From positions 248,001 to 312,000 of the forward strand of contig JAQFVV010012989.1 of NCBI GenBank assembly GCA_028023455.1: a stretch of DNA of 64,000 bases. Reading direction: 5' to 3'. The notes under the pieces are model-generated. The model made no database searches. It saw nothing but the letters and a program-made list of their open reading frames with translations, and was not told the DNA's origin. This document shows positions 34,932 to 46,565 of this stretch, piece by piece. The translations under genes were made by a program, and so were the position numbers. The stretch's first letter is position 1. Each line of letters starts with the position of its first letter. The stretch is from Epiperipatus broadwayi. Lineage: Eukaryota; Onychophora; Udeonychophora; Euonychophora; Peripatidae.

Positions 34932-36710
34932 GGTTTGGAACTGTTTAAAGATTTCACATTATAAGATCTTATCATTATATATATAAGTTCTTAAATTAAA
35001 AGTATTCTATGTTAATAAATTGTTAAATAATTTTTTTATTAATTCATTTAATTTGTGTTTGCTTATCTAACTCAATCCATGCATTGTTCTTTTAACATCC
35101 AATATGATAATAGTATCCACAACTCTAAGAAATCATGCAATCCAATGGTAAACATGCAGGGATGGTGGTAATAATTTGAAAATAATGATCATTGGACTGT
35201 TAATAAATTTTTCAAAGTATACTTTCTATTTAGGTTTGGTGACTGAGAGTTTTATGTTTTTATTTTATTTCATTGAAACTAAAAAATAAATAAAAACTTT
35301 TGGGAGGACTCATACTTATGGTATAAATCATCATCATCACATTGGTTAATATTATATATATATATTTGATGTGAATCTTTTTTTTAAATTTTATTAATCA
35401 TTCAACTTTCACTATATTTACTTGAATCAAAATTTATTGGTACATATTTGTATAACCTTATTTACCATTACAAGATATATAGTAAATTAATTAGTAGATG
35501 GGAAGTCTGTTATGTAAATGAGGTAATTTCACAGCCAACGTGTATTGATATGCAACAACCAGTAAGACCAAATCTGATCGCTAAATAAAACAATAGAAAA
35601 TCTGTCCAAACTACTACTAATCAAAAAGAGGTTTTTTCCTAATGTTTTCTTTCAGCCAGAAGAACTGGTTTTATTAGTTGTTGCACATGAATACAAGATT
35701 AACAAACAGCAGGAAATCATCTGTATATAATTTTTTCAATAGTGTACTGAAGCACTATCCTGTCCTATATTATTTGTTGCTAACACTGTATCATAGCTTA
35801 ACTTATTTCCTCATTTATTTAAGATCATATCAAAATTAATTTATAGAAATAATCTCTTTTGGAAAGCTACTCGAAATATTGTTGCAAATTGTTTAAGAAC
35901 AGTTTTTTTTAGCACCAGCATATCTGGTGAATATTATACCCCTATTTAGAGGAAAAGTTTACACACTAAACTTTTGGATACTTAATTAAATATTATTATG
36001 AAAAATATTACTGGTATACTCAAATCTACTTCTGCACAGTGGCTTTTTGTTCTTTTACTTATGTCTTCACCAGATATAAATGGAAAAGTTGATTTATAAA
36101 AATGTTTAAAAGCTGTTGTCATCCATCTAAGACTCATCTCAAATCAAAATTCTTCTTTTAGATGCCAATCAAGAATATGTTGTAAAATTAAATTATTATG
36201 ATGTTTTAAACAATTTGTTTTTCATAATTCAACAATAATCTTTCTAAAGACATTTGGTGTTTCATTATCTGATTCAGAAAAAACCATGGTCGCTGTGCTA
36301 ACCTGCTTCATAAATGGAATTTATCTACCACTGATCTATGTAAATGCATACAAACCCCACATAGCTAATGAGTGTCAATCAATGCTACAGAGGTAGAATT
36401 GAAGAACTTAATAAAGTCAATGGTGATTTTATTTCATAATTTGAATTTTTAAGGTTCTTTTATGATGTTTTGTTAGTACTTAAGCTATCAAATACTTAGA
36501 ATTGTTAATGCTTAATTTTTATCTGTAAATATTTTGATAATTTTTGTATATAAAATTTATATCTGCAATCGTTTTATAAATATTTCATATCTATCTATCA
36601 ACTACTATAAACCTACTTTTTGTGTTTCTGTTTAGCAGTATAATTGTTTCTTTCTCAGTCAGTCAGTTAAAATGCTGTTTCTTTCTATCGACATGATTGT
36701 CTATCCATCC
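34932..36710. other. AT-rich non-coding DNA
   Basis: No gene, RNA or organised repeat could be supported. A CATCATCATCAC run lies near 35330. Confidence 0.45.
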
Positions 36711-36715
36711 ATCCA

Positions 36716-36764
36716 CCCACTCACCTACCCATCTACCTATTAATCTACCTATCTATCTATCTAC

Positions 36765-36832
<68 letters not shown>

Positions 36833-36835
36833 ATC
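36716..36835. repeat. CTAT tetranucleotide microsatellite
   Basis: Degenerate CCATCCATCCACCCACTCAC leads into CTACCTAT and then about 70 bases of uninterrupted CTAT. Followed by CTCTCTC, TATATA, a CA run and a 12-base C run at about 36949-36960. Confidence 0.9.
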
Positions 36836-36960
36836 TTTGTTCCTCTCTCTCTATATATATATTACAATAATTGGTTTTTTTATTTATTATTTTTATTTGA
36901 ATTAATTATTCTTAAATACTCATAATATTATCAGCACACACACACGCACCCCCCCCCCCC

Positions 36961-37758
36961 ACTTACATATATTATCTCGAATTCTCTTTTCATATTTTTT
37001 CATTTATTTTTCTGTTTTTTTTTTTGTTTAATATTTTTTATACTATAAAGCCTTAGTATAATAAATTACATATTAAAATTTTATTTTTATTCCATTTACG
37101 TTTCGACTTCGACTAATTCCGCAAATGACATTGTGAGTAGATAGTTTGTTTAAAATTTACATTTGACTTTGAAAATAAAATTGTTTGAATATAAATATAA
37201 TGCACATTTTTTATATGTTGGTTTTTACTAGGTTATTTTTCTCAATAATAGTTTAAACTTTTTACAGCGAAGAAATCCCTATTATTTTATTAGCGAGGAC
37301 ATGGTGAATGCTATCAATCTCCATGATAACCTGTAATTGGTTCACATTATACCATGTTTCTTTTATCAGACACTGTTTTTGACTTTAGCAATTTGCTAGA
37401 TGATTAAACGAAGTTAAAACGAGATTGTACATGAATTTTAATATGCCAGTCATTTTAGATCAATTTACAGTTAACGGATTTTTTATTCACTTTTTAATTA
37501 AAACTATATAATAACTACAATATTTTAAATGGCAAAAATTAAAAGATTCGCTGATTTAACATTAAAAGTCATTTAATAAATATAATTAAACCTTACTTAG
37601 TTGATAAATTTAATTATCTTATGTGGATTTGTTTAGCTGTCCAATAAATATAATCAACTGTCAATAAAATAAAAAGTAAGTAAACTAATTTTGTCTGTAA
37701 ACATATATGCATGCACATACACATATATTAGTTCAATAAATTATTTAAATATATATAT
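36961..37758. other. AT-rich non-coding DNA
   Basis: No supportable feature. Confidence 0.45.
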
Positions 37759-37759
37759 A

Positions 37760-38045
37760 GGGTATATGAGCACAAACTTTCACACCACCCACCACTCTCC
37801 ACTCCATTTCATAACACTGATACACTTGAACACATATATGTCGAAAGATAAATAATCACCAATATACGTATTTCATGCTAAACCAGCAATCATCAGTTGG
37901 TCCAGATTACCATCTCTACACATATATGCTATAAGTGCTCTGATGTATATTAAGATAGCCAATATTCACACTTTAATGGACAGGCTTCGATCTACTCCTC
38001 ACTCCAACTCTTCAACTATCCATCCAATTGAAAATCTGATGATGG
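37760..38045. repeat. Repeat family B, copy near 37.8 kb
   Basis: Starts GGGTATATGAGCACAAACTT and runs through CATCAGTTGGTCCAGA, TATATTAAGATAGCC and CTTTAATGGACAGGCTTC. It is the closest match to the copy at 43170-43430, which shares start and order. The open frame beginning at 37943 is a by-product of the repeat. Confidence 0.75.
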
Positions 38046-38508
38046 AATGCTCAAAGGCCACCCTCCGTAATTCAATTATTTACCCAGTAGTTGGGTGCTT
38101 ATCTTTTATAAACGTGTCTACCCTATATCTGCTATCATGGCTGAGAGATGAAAAATATAAAAATTGATACTATTTGATACAAACATCGAATCAAATCTAG
38201 AGTAATATATTCGATATTGAGTTGTTAATTCGCAAAAGTTTTAAAAGTAAATAGAAATTAAATCTACATTGAGAAATTTAATGTTGACTAGTATTGAAAG
38301 AGACTGTGTTTACATTTGAATTTGATTTGAAATGTATCCTAAATGATATCACTTGTTAGATTTATAATTTCTATAAGAACTAATATTTAGAAAATTAATT
38401 ATTCCAATGTTTGTATATATATTGACTTTCTGCTATTACTATAAATAATACAAAAATAAACTATAACAGAGAATAATGAATAAAATCATTTTTTCTCCAT
38501 ATGTTATA

Positions 38509-38598
38509 CCATCGGCCGGGACGTGAAACCACACCCGTCTGCAAACAACTACTTGCTTGCAAGGCGGGTGCGATGACCTCTCGACTAACAACGCTAGA
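38509..38598 (-). tRNA. tRNA-like sequence (tRNA-derived element or tRNA pseudogene)
   Basis: On the minus strand, a 90-base GC-rich island contains TTAGTCGAGAGGTCATCGC (A-box-like D arm), a stem CACCCG/CGGGTG enclosing GCAAGCAAGTAGTTGTTTGC, and GGTTTCACGTCCC (B-box-like). The inner GCAAGCAA/TTGTTTGC can pair, making an enlarged anticodon arm, and a standard seven-base acceptor stem is not evident. It is therefore more likely a SINE head or tRNA pseudogene than a working tRNA. Confidence 0.4.
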
Positions 38599-39458
38599 CT
38601 AAACCCAAATATACTTTACACATAAGCAGTATAATCATAGTTAACAACAACAACAAAAAATATTATTTACCATTACATTTTTTTTTCTTTCTAAAAAAAT
38701 TTTTTTTTGCTTATTTGAATGCTATTGGCTCTCTGATTTATCACTTGTTCACTTTGTGAAATAAACCAAGTTTCTTTGATCTTTCTCTTTCTGTCATTTC
38801 TATCTTCACAAATCATCGTAACATTACCCGGATCAAAACAATGCCCATATTTTTTTTAATGGCTATAAAATACAGATAAATTTGTTAAACTAATTTTATC
38901 TTTGTGGTATGTTAGTAAATGATCATTTCTGACTTTAAATTTACTTTCATTAGCTCATAGTTTATAGATGGAATATCCATTTGTAACAATATGGGATAAA
39001 AAGATAATAAAGGTGATGGAAATTGATATCAGATGAATGAGAAGTCTGTAAGCAGTCAAATTGAATGAATAATCCATAAATCAATTGGAATCATCATTAA
39101 AAGCCAAGATAAATAATAAACATATCAGTAGTGAGTTAAGCAGCAAAAATCACAGTCAGACTTTGTAACCAGATTTAAGGTACATGTAACTTTTTAGGCT
39201 AATTATCGAAGCCAATGCCAAACTTGTGGCATATCACATTCTAAAAGCAATTGTCAATATTTCACTTGCATGCAAATATATAAGTACTAAAATAATTCTA
39301 TATCAAAATTGCTGCAATTATTGTATTAATACTGATCATCATCAATGCCAAAGGCCATTTGGTATTACGAGTGCAGTGGCCATTACTAAACAAGTTATAA
39401 AACTTACATAGTGAGTGGATTTTATGGTTATCTGCATTATTTTAGCTTCATCTAAATC
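38599..39458. other. AT-rich non-coding DNA
   Basis: CAA repeats near 38645 and T runs; the 61-codon frame at 39226 has no recognisable domain. Confidence 0.45.
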
Positions 39459-39716
39459 ATAGGTTCTCAAACTTTTTCAGGCCACCACCACTTTGCAAGA
39501 CAATAAATTTTGTAATGCCCCCCTTCCCCATTATAACAATTATTTACATTCAATTCATTTGATATTATCGATATAAATAGCAACTAATGATACATTGCTG
39601 CTTATGCCATTAAATTATTGAAAAAGAAGTGGCCAATATGTACTTCACATTGAACACAGTTATTGCTATAGTCACTTTGATGAATCGTAGCCCATATGCT
39701 CAGTTTCACACAATGA

Positions 39717-39830
39717 TTTAAATATGAAAATTAGGAATACATATTAAGAGATTGCATTACATTAGTAAGAATCTTATTGTAATAATTAAAAAACCATCAA
39801 ATATATTTCAACATTGTTTATTTCAAACTT
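39717..39830 (+). repeat. 114 bp direct repeat, left copy
   Basis: TTTAAATATGAAAATTAGGA ... TTTATTTCAAACTT, repeated at 40587-40700 with about ten differences. The pair brackets the family D palindrome exactly. Confidence 0.8.
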
Positions 39831-39873
39831 ATAAGTGAGATATTTATTTTACATAGTGCTATGTTTTATAAAC

Positions 39874-40530
39874 TGTAATAATAATAATCAGCCATTAAGC
39901 TAATGCACATGCACTTTGTGGATTTTTAACTATAAATGAATACTCTCACTTCTAAACACAAGATAAAGTCTTTGTGAAAAGATAGAATGAATCCATCTAC
40001 CTTTTTGACCCAAACATTTATGTATGGGCAAATCTTAAGCATTTGGGAATGAGAATGCGCAGATGTTAAACGATCACTTTAAATTACTTTTACTATGCCC
40101 GAATGAATGACGCTTGCGAAATTTTCTAAAATTTATGATACATCATTCTTATAATACATCATTCTTATTTAAAATTAAACATATGTAAATGAGATATTTA
40201 TTTTATATAGCACTATATAAAATAAATATCTCATTTATATATGTTTAATTTCAAATAAGAATGATGTATCATAAATTCTAGAAAATTTCGTAAGTGTCAT
40301 TCATTCAAGCATAGTAAAAGTAATTTAAAGTGATTGCTTAACATCTTCAAACTCTCATTCCCAAATGCTTAAGATTTTCATACATAAACATTTGGGTCGA
40401 AAAGTAAGATGGATTCATTCTATCTTTTCACAAAGACTTTTGTGTTTGGAAGTGAGAGTATTCATTTATAATTAAAAATCCATAAAGTGCATGTGCATTA
40501 GCTTAATGGCTGATTATTACTATTACAAAC
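39874..40530. repeat. Family D palindrome, arms about 320 bp
   Basis: TAATAATCAGCCATTAAGCT ... CTTTTTGACCCAAACATTTA ... ATGATACATCATTCTTAT is followed by its reverse complement ending AGCTTAATGGCTGATTATTA. The centre near 40202 is itself GAGATATTTATTTTATATAG with its inverse. A shorter copy of one arm sits at 49770-50035, so this is a repeat family. It has no coding content. Confidence 0.8.
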
Positions 40531-40586
40531 TTATAAAATAAAAATATAAAGCAAAAATGAATTAATTGTGAAGTTTTATTTACTGG

Positions 40587-40700
40587 TTTAAATATGAAAA
40601 TTCGGAATACATATTAGGAGATTGTATTACATTAGCAAAAATCTTATCATAATAATTAAAACACTATCAAATGTATTAGAAAATTGTTTATTTCAAACTT
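40587..40700 (+). repeat. 114 bp direct repeat, right copy
   Basis: Second copy of 39717-39830. It lies just before the transposase C-terminus, so the duplicated segment is probably the original 3' region of the hAT element. Confidence 0.8.
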
Positions 40701-40731
40701 ACAAAGTAAAAATACAAAAAAAAATAACAAA

Positions 40732-42665
40732 TTAATGTGAAGGATGAGCCTGATGTATTTTTAAAAGTTTCTTAATATCGGATTCAACTTTCTTTAGTCG
40801 TAAACCACCACACACAATTATATGCAATTGGTTCCTTTTCTTAGACAATAAATTTACTACAGCACTAAACTTATGCTCAGCCAAATAAGAAAATGGAAAT
40901 GCAATTAAAATTTTCTGCACTATTTGCCATAATCTTGGGTACATTTTTGAAGCTGGAACTCTTTGACTTTTATTTTTGTTCTTTATTTGTTGTGAGTTTT
41001 ATGAGTTCTACTTTTAATTTTGATGATTCTGCTGTGTTTACATGTGAGAAAGAATTTAGAACCCAATATGGTATACTCATGTTTAGAATATCCTTGAAGC
41101 TCTCATTGAAATCAGCATGGAGAACCTCCAAGTGTTGACAGTGTGAAAGCAAATCTTCCTTTTTGAGAGATACTGCTCATAAATTTGTAAAGTGGCTAAT
41201 ATCTCCTCAGCCTAGATTCCACTTGAACAAAAAAAGTTTCCTCTCAAAAGCAGCAATAAAGTTTTTTGTTTTAATTAAATTCCAATTCATTGCCATATAA
41301 TTGTACATTGACAGCATTAAATATTTTATAGAGGTCTATCAAAAAATTGATGTCATATTTGGGTGTAATCATGTTGGCCCACAATCCATCATCTCTGTTT
41401 TCTAGGAACTCTAGTGTTGAATGCAACAAATTGTAAAATCAATTCAGATAAATACTTTTTGAAAGCCAATGAACTTCTGTGTGAAGCAACATATGATTGA
41501 AATTTTCATTGTTTTCACTACAAAGTTGGCTAAACACTCTGTAACTCAATGAATTGCTTCTAATCTTGTTGACTGCTCTAATAATGTAATTGGGGTAATG
41601 GGGTGATGTATGCAGGTGTTCTATTAAATTCTTCACAACCAAATGTTGACAATGATGTACAATGTATAGCAAATACATTTGGCACTGTTTGTTTTAAATA
41701 AATACCATATGCATAGAATTTGCATATGGTATTTATTTATATAATGATTCTTTGAATCATAACTGGCTATGAATATGAGAAGTACATCTTCTTGAAAGTG
41801 CTCAGCCATTTAATTTAGTTTTTTATTTGTTGACAGCTTTACATTGGAAGTGTGATAGCACAATTTAATATTATCATAAGAAACCCTTGTGGTACCTTGC
41901 CATTTCTGGAGCACCATCAGTAGCAGCAGACAAAATATTACAAATAAGAATGTCTTTCTCTTGAAAAAACTTATTCATGGTATTAAATATAGATTCTCCC
42001 TTTGTATCTGCTTCCAAAGTTTTAGCAAATATCTTGACAAACTTTTTTTTCTTTTATGAATCTTACATATGATAAGAGTAGTGCTTCATTATTTGGGAGA
42101 ATTGATTCATTGAGTTGAATAGAAAATTGGCATGTCTTCAAATAATCACATAATGATTTTTCAACATCGTCAACCATTTTATCAATTCTTTTTTGCATTT
42201 GAATGAATTTTCCTGATGTTATCTGTTGCTGTTTTATGAAGTGCAGTGTTTATTACTTTTTTTATTGCCAGCAAGATTAATTCATCAACATTGGGTGTGC
42301 TTTTCTTGTTTTTCCATTAATAATAAAATATTATAAAAAGCTTGTAATCCATCATTATCTTGTTTAGTGGACAACACAAAAAGTTCTGATATAGTTGGAT
42401 GTTTAAAATATTTTTCTTCTAGTACTTGAAAATAGGAAAAATCTTTATCCTTTTTGTCAGCCTGCATTTTAGTCAAATGCTCTTGTAGCCTAGAATGCAT
42501 CATTGCAAAATTTGAAAATACTTTTTGGCAAATCAAGCACATAGGGGATAATTGGTTCATAGGAGACGGAATACAGTTATATTTCAAATAACTCAATTTT
42601 GTATTGTCAACATTTCTTTTTAAATTCAGACATAATGAATTAATAAAATTCGCAATAATAGTCAC
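40732..42665 (-). pseudogene. hAT transposase pseudogene (ZBED5/FAM200-like)
   Basis: Read 5' to 3' on the minus strand. First is a BED-type zinc finger (CLICQKVFSNFAMMHSRLQE then H at HLTKM; 42545-42470 region) followed by FKHPTISELF and STKQDNDGL. Next, at about 42215-42080, comes QKRIDKMVDDVEKSLCDYLK then FSIQLNESILPNNEALLLSY, the first catalytic block (normally Q.DEST; here NES, so the aspartate is lost). Then VHHCQHLVVKNL and FNHMLLHTEVHWLSKS (41680-41440), LHADFNESFKDILNM (about 41120), and finally FSAVVNLLSKKRNQL and a terminal HQAHPSH with stop at 40732. Block order and end match the family. Several frameshifts and stops break it, so it encodes no functional transposase. Confidence 0.85.
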
Positions 42666-42670
42666 AAAAT

Positions 42671-43165
42671 AAAGGATTTAATTTACACTTTGTATGAATC
42701 CATTTATCTATCACACTTTTAACTGATGTTGTTGGCAAAGCACACAAAAAATAATGAAACTTATCCTAAACTACTGACATTTATAAATTTGAAATCCAGC
42801 CTGAATCAACTTGCATGCCCTGACTTGTTTGTGACGCCATCATACTCATGCTGTGAACAAGTCCCTTCAAGCAGCCAAATTCCTGTCGAAACATGCGAAA
42901 TTGCATGAATTATTCACGTAATAGTTTATCTTTCATAATACTATTTTTTATCATTAATTATTTAGTTCTGTTGAGTCAAAAAAAATAATGCTAATGCATT
43001 ACTATTTCATAAATGTCTTTTGTTCGATGGGTTACATTTTAATTCTATATAATTTACAAACAAAGATCTTACATCTTTTTTTTTAGACATGTACAATCAT
43101 ATTATCATCACTAATAAAGAATTCAAGTTCAAACATTAAAGTAACTTTTATTATACTATAAGTAA
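42671..43165. other. Non-coding stretch
   Basis: No supportable gene; a slightly GC-richer patch near 42790-42900 carries an open frame (42726-42908) of no recognised family. Confidence 0.4.
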
Positions 43166-43169
43166 TATA

Positions 43170-43430
43170 TGGGGTATATGAGCACAGACTTTCACATGAC
43201 CCACCACTCTCCACTATATCTCATAACACTGATACCCTTGAACATATATATGTCAAAAAGATAAATAATCACTAATATATGTAATTCATGCTAAACCAGC
43301 AATCATCAGTTGATCCAAATTACCATCTCCACACATATATGCTATAAGTATTCAGATATATATTAAGATAGCCAAACTTCATACTTTAATGGACAGGCTT
43401 CAATCTACTCCACACTCCAGCTCTTCATTC
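43170..43430. repeat. Repeat family B, copy near 43.2 kb
   Basis: GGGGTATATGAGCACAGACT ... CATCAGTTGATCCAAATTAC ... TTTAATGGACAGGCTTCAAT, then CTCCAGCTCTTCATT. Near-collinear with 37760-38045. It abuts the integrase end of element 3, so one may have inserted into the other. Confidence 0.75.
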
Positions 43431-43458
43431 GGGTGATACTACTGATTTTAAACTCTGG

Positions 43459-43850
43459 TCATTGAAGGCCTTCAGGGGTTTCTAAGATAAATAGCTCCAC
43501 TTTTCTTCTTTTTTTTTGGAATAGTCCTTCATATACATTTAAAAACCTTTTAGATCTATATTTCTGCAGGTCATTTTTAACTTGAGAAGTCTTTGGAAAC
43601 ATATTTCCTGCTTTAAATACACAAGGCTTATGAGCAGCATGGTCAATTCTTTTCAGTCCCATTTCTCTCAAATTTTTATTAGCCTTTGATAGATCATTAT
43701 TACAGCTTATCTTGTCTTCAGATATAGTAGATAATGTGCACTGCAGTAAATTTAGTTGACTTGTTTTGGGTTATATTAATGTAATTAGACACTTCCTTCA
43801 ACTTATTTATCCAGTTACAGTGGCCGTTTTCTAGTTATACCCTAAATACT
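43459..43850 (-). pseudogene. Integrase C-terminal region of element 3
   Basis: About 43840-43740 reads NGHCNWINKLKEVSNYINIT then NKSTKFTAV, the post-catalytic helix region of Gypsy-type integrases (W...L......N...H..T...P). At 43671-43459 come the MREMGLKRIDHAAHKPCVF region, a GNM...TSQV block and FLNVYEGLFQKKRRKVELFI, equivalent to the VLVRT ... YEGPYKI tail of element 1, ending ETPEG. The proline of the GPY motif is lost and frameshifts separate the parts. Confidence 0.7.
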
Positions 43851-44659
43851 TTAAATGATCACATTTTACCATAGAAATTTGTCCATAATATTGCCTTCTA
43901 TGTATAAATTAAAAATAATCAATTTAAAACCAAAATTGAAATAGACAAGTCACTATAAATAAAAATATTATTTAATACATCAATCCAGCTTTCATTCCTT
44001 AATGGAACCTTTTCGAGATGTTTACACAATCACATGACCAATTTAAGTTATCTACTTCAATCTTGTTTTAATTTGATTATTTTTAATTTTAGGTATATTT
44101 TAAACAATCTATCCAACTTATGCATGAATCTCTCATAGATTGTGGGTTTTTAACTGAACACAAAGTATGTTTTATATTCTGTCATTTAATCCAATCTTTC
44201 CTCTTCTCAGATTGGAATGATATAGCATGATCCATCAAAATAGTCCTAGGCTTTCTTATCATTACAAACTGTAATTCCTAAGATAATCATCATCTTCAGC
44301 TTTAATTAATAATATTATTTATCCTCAAATTTATCATGCTACTAGGCTCTGCAGGCTCATGCAGTGAGGAAATTTCAATGACATCCATTTTAATTTAAAG
44401 GACTAGTTTTAGGCCTAGCCCCAAGCATTTTCACAAGTGTATTGTGATATGCTGACAGGATAAGTTTCTGTTGCACATACATCCTGTTCTACTTTATCAT
44501 AAGTTTTATTATTGTTACTGTTATTTACAAACAGAAAAACAATATGATTCTTATTTATTCACATAAAATCTATTTGCTCTATTGTCTCTATTTCTTTTAC
44601 TCTTACTAAATTTAATAGGAGAAACATTATATGCATGACTTTTTTATTATATTTAAGAC

Positions 44660-46220
44660 TATTTGCTACAGGTACCTCACTTTCCTCTAGCTGTTCAAAT
44701 ATTTCAGATACTTCTTTGATAATATATGTCAATACCAGTTAATGTTTGCTCAATATTATTTGGCAAGTTTTATCTGATTATTGAATTATTTGGTTTTCCA
44801 ATAATGGAAAAGTCATCAGCATTTTAACTTAGCCACCTGCATTCAGAAAAATTGAGTATATCTGCTCTCATTAGGACTATAATTGTCCTAAATAATCTGA
44901 CACTTCATGTTCTCCTGCTTGTCTTTCTCCCAAAAACTATTCACCAGAATGTACTTAAAATCCCCACACATTTCTGGTTTGTTAAGCAATGATTTCCAAC
45001 AATTTTAGTGGATGCACTTAAGTGGTTACTCACTATAGATAGTTTCTCAATTTCACTTAAATGACTCATTGAGAATAGTAATGCTAAGGCACTTATAGGG
45101 TTCTTGTCATATTTCTTTTTCAAAACTTTGTTGTCATTCATCATTAATCTCCTCTGAACTATGCATCTACTTACTATTCTCCACACCATACAGTGATGCT
45201 TTATCATAATAAACTATACTTAAGAGTTTATCATCTGAGCATGCACATTTATATAACCTATCTATATAATCATCAGTATGTTTAACAAGAGTGATGTTTT
45301 ATTATTTATTCTTATTTCTTGCTCCTCGAACTGTTTTTGTATCTCTTGTTCTAGAAATTTATTATTGTTTTCCTAACTTACAGTAAATTTTCTTTATGCT
45401 TCTTTCTACAGCTTTTTAATTCCAGTAAAGGCACTTGATAATAATCTAATCCATCCTTTAAATCATATAACTCTTCTGAACTTACTTGCTCAATACTGTT
45501 TAATTATTCATGTTTGCCTCTTAAATCATCCTGTGATTCCTTGCATACCTTTTGCAACTTCTTTATTTCATTATCAGCATTATGTTTTTATATAATTTTT
45601 TATATACTACTTTCATATGATTTTGCATAACTTTCAATTCTAATATAATTTACTTCCAATTTTGAGGTATCTTGGTGATCTATGGAAGCTTTTTGATACT
45701 TTTCTCCAACTCCTTATGCCCAACATTGCATGTTTTAATTTTTACTATTTAAATTTTCAAATCTGTTTTCTAGACTCTCTTGTGACTTATCCAATTGGTT
45801 TCCAATTTATTAAATCTGCTATCACAAGTATCACCAGATTCTCTTAATTTAACATTCAAATTGCATTTGAATTCTTTATATCATGCATTCATAGCATTAA
45901 ACTCAATTTTAACAAGATTATTGAATTGTCCAAACACTACTTTCAATTCCCTGATATCTTCTTTTAATTTTTTTATTTTGGATGTCAAACTCATTATTCA
46001 ATTCTTTTCTTATTTCATTATTTTCTCTACTTATATCTTTTTATAATTCTTTATTTTCTCTACTTTGAATTTTAAATTGTTTATTTATATCTCTACTTTG
46101 AATCTCATATTTATTATTCATTTCTTCAAATTTAGTATTCATATCTTCTACCAGTTTTCTTAACATTTTCTGAATAACTACTTCAGGTTCTGACAATGTT
46201 TCAACATGATTTGTTTCCAT
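44660..46220 (-). pseudogene. Gag pseudogene of element 3
   Basis: From ATG 46220: METNHVETLSEPEVVIQKML followed by charged coiled-coil repeats (NNKYEIQSRDINKQFKIQSR), with stops, to about 45300. At 45207-44941, ALALLFSMSHLSEIEKLSIV then SNHLSASTK matches EELFSICVLTEKEKLAICSN-HLGGTAKD of element 1. Below 44941, FWEKDKQENMKCQII, RYTQFF, VAKLKMLM and IIKEVSEIFEQLEE match the remaining capsid blocks. Multiple stops and shifts make it non-functional. It is clearly the same lineage as element 1 but much older. Confidence 0.8.
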
Positions 46221-46240
46221 AGTTGCTTTTTTTTATATCA

Positions 46241-46565
46241 AAAAATAATGTCCTCTCTTTAATCAAAATAAATTATAGCAACACTTTAAATTATTTTACT
46301 ATTTGATATAACATATTCATCCATTCAACCTTCCAGCTATGGATAAAAACCTCTGAAAAAATAACAAAATTCATTTTTTAAGCATACAAAATATATCTTC
46401 ATCTTCAAATAAATTCTTTTAAAATTTTTATAATAAATTAGAACTATCTACAAAATATTATTAATGTACACAAGATATAATTATATATTTCACTACCAAT
46501 ATGTATAAAACTCTGACTTCTCTGATTTTGGTCTTTGATCAAGCCCCATGTTGGTTGAACCATTT
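46241..46565. other. AT-rich non-coding DNA upstream of element 3 gag
   Basis: Probably the leader of element 3; no primer-binding site was recognised. Confidence 0.35.

Larger units (their letters stand above)
39459..42670 (-). mobile_element. hAT-superfamily transposon (ZBED5/FAM200 type), decayed
   Basis: The left edge carries TAGGTTCTCAAACTTTTTCA, very like the terminal repeats of many hAT elements (CAGxGGTTCTCAAACTTTTT). The minus-strand transposase remnant fills 40732-42665. No matching inverted terminus was seen beyond 42670, so the transposase's 5' side is truncated or decayed. A palindromic repeat is inserted between its 3' end and the transposase. Confidence 0.7.
43440..46240 (-). 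mobile_element. Element 3: decayed relative of element 1 (gag plus integrase C-terminus)
   Basis: On the minus strand, an ATG at 46220 opens a coiled-coil Gag N-terminus, capsid blocks follow at 45207-44660, and an integrase C-terminal region follows at about 43850-43459. The protein blocks correspond in order to those of element 1. Only about 0.8 kb, too little for reverse transcriptase and RNase H, separates gag from the integrase remnant. This copy is also pol-depleted, but it retains more integrase than element 1. LTRs were not identified. Confidence 0.75.

Noticed and set aside
36763-36832. CTAT array considered as a CRISPR-like or regulatory array
   Set aside because: Simple tetranucleotide repeat without spacers, in a eukaryotic context.
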